NCBI GenBank assembly: GCA_002383425.1
Contig: DFYV01000169.1
Location: 1 to 14,450 of the forward strand
Source of the DNA: Bacteroidales bacterium UBA4073
Lineage (GTDB): Bacteria > Bacteroidota > Bacteroidia > Bacteroidales > Tenuifilaceae
Reading direction: 5' to 3'
DNA: 14,450 bases
In this document: in pieces, positions 14,184 through 14,450 of the stretch
How the letters are laid out: each line of letters begins with the position of its first letter
Numbering within the stretch: position 1 is the first letter of the stretch
Position numbers and translations under genes: made by a program
The notes under the pieces: generated by a model
What the model saw: the letters and a program-made list of their open reading frames with translations, nothing else
Told to the model about the DNA's origin: nothing
Database searches by the model: none

Positions 14184-14365
14184 GCGTAAAATGCGGATTG
14201 CAAAATGAAAATTCAAAATAAAACAAATGATAATTAAACAGGGATTTTCGCAGTCAAATAAATACCCTCATTAATATCGACTAACTTTCACAATAAATTT
14301 TCCCACAAATCCATATTTATCTGATAATGAATCAATTGTCTGACATTGGATTATTTTTCAAAATC

Positions 14366-14387
14366 CCGTCGTAATAATATACGACGG
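14366..14387. repeat. 8-bp inverted repeat CCGTCGTA-N6-TACGACGG
   Basis: Perfect 8-bp arms around a 6-nt ATAATA loop in otherwise AT-rich DNA. There is no T-tract on the plus strand (TATATAAATATC follows), so an operator or RNA hairpin is as likely as a terminator; the neighbouring gene lies outside the window. Confidence 0.6.
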
Positions 14388-14450
14388 TATATAAATATCA
14401 TGGTTCTACCACGAATTTAATGAAAACTTGCAATTTGTTTATATGTAGTT

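Larger units (their letters stand above)
14080..14450. other. AT-rich intergenic region without a gene
   Basis: No ORF or RNA gene is supported on either strand from here to the window edge. It holds one copy of the TAATGGCTCA dispersed repeat and one inverted repeat (both listed). Confidence 0.65.

Overview
The window looks like chromosomal DNA of a member of the Bacteroidota, probably a Bacteroidales/Marinilabiliales-type organism. The reasons are the TAnnTTTG promoter -7 boxes in front of several genes, the near absence of Shine-Dalgarno sequences, a complete Na+-translocating NQR operon, a protein resembling the type IX secretion 'Plug' (DUF5103 family), and AT-rich intergenic regions carrying short tandem repeats. 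The genus cannot be named from sequence alone.

Layout, left to right. (1) 1-68, minus: tRNA-Pro(GGG), cut by the window edge, with its own -7 box. (2) 142-2425, minus: a two-gene operon of a phosphomannomutase/phosphoglucomutase followed 13 nt later by a cytosolic Hanks-type Ser/Thr kinase with an altered catalytic loop. (3) 2426-3009: a repeat-rich spacer. (4) 3010-5130, plus: a lipoprotein M3 peptidyl-dipeptidase (Dcp type), followed by a hairpin terminator. (5) 5190-5630: a mosaic of 7-bp tandem repeats, a C/G-rich inverted repeat and a dispersed repeat. (6) 5636-6476, minus: a toxin-antitoxin module, hicB-hicA with a 4-nt overlap. Upstream of it is an XRE-type regulator that I reconstruct as a pseudogene (one nonsense codon and one 1-nt deletion), which keeps its promoter and a perfect 16-bp palindrome. 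(7) 6560-7885, minus: a T9SS Plug-like protein. (8) 7996-13898, plus: nqrABCDEF, complete and tightly packed, driven from a promoter divergent to that of the Plug-like gene. (9) 13899-14450: the nqr terminator, a candidate short transcript ending in a second strong terminator, then AT-rich DNA with no gene.

How the genes work together: NqrA-F form one membrane complex that oxidises NADH, reduces quinone and exports Na+; all the cofactor-binding motifs I looked for are visible. The mutase supplies hexose-1-phosphates for cell-surface glycans, and the kinase is probably co-expressed with it. HicA (mRNA interferase) is held by HicB. HicB here is too short to carry a DNA-binding domain, so the broken XRE gene may once have been the operon's transcriptional regulator. 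Most of the window is ordinary housekeeping sequence. The points most worth a second look are the decayed regulator with an intact operator-like palindrome, the heptanucleotide repeats, and the possible small RNA after nqrF.
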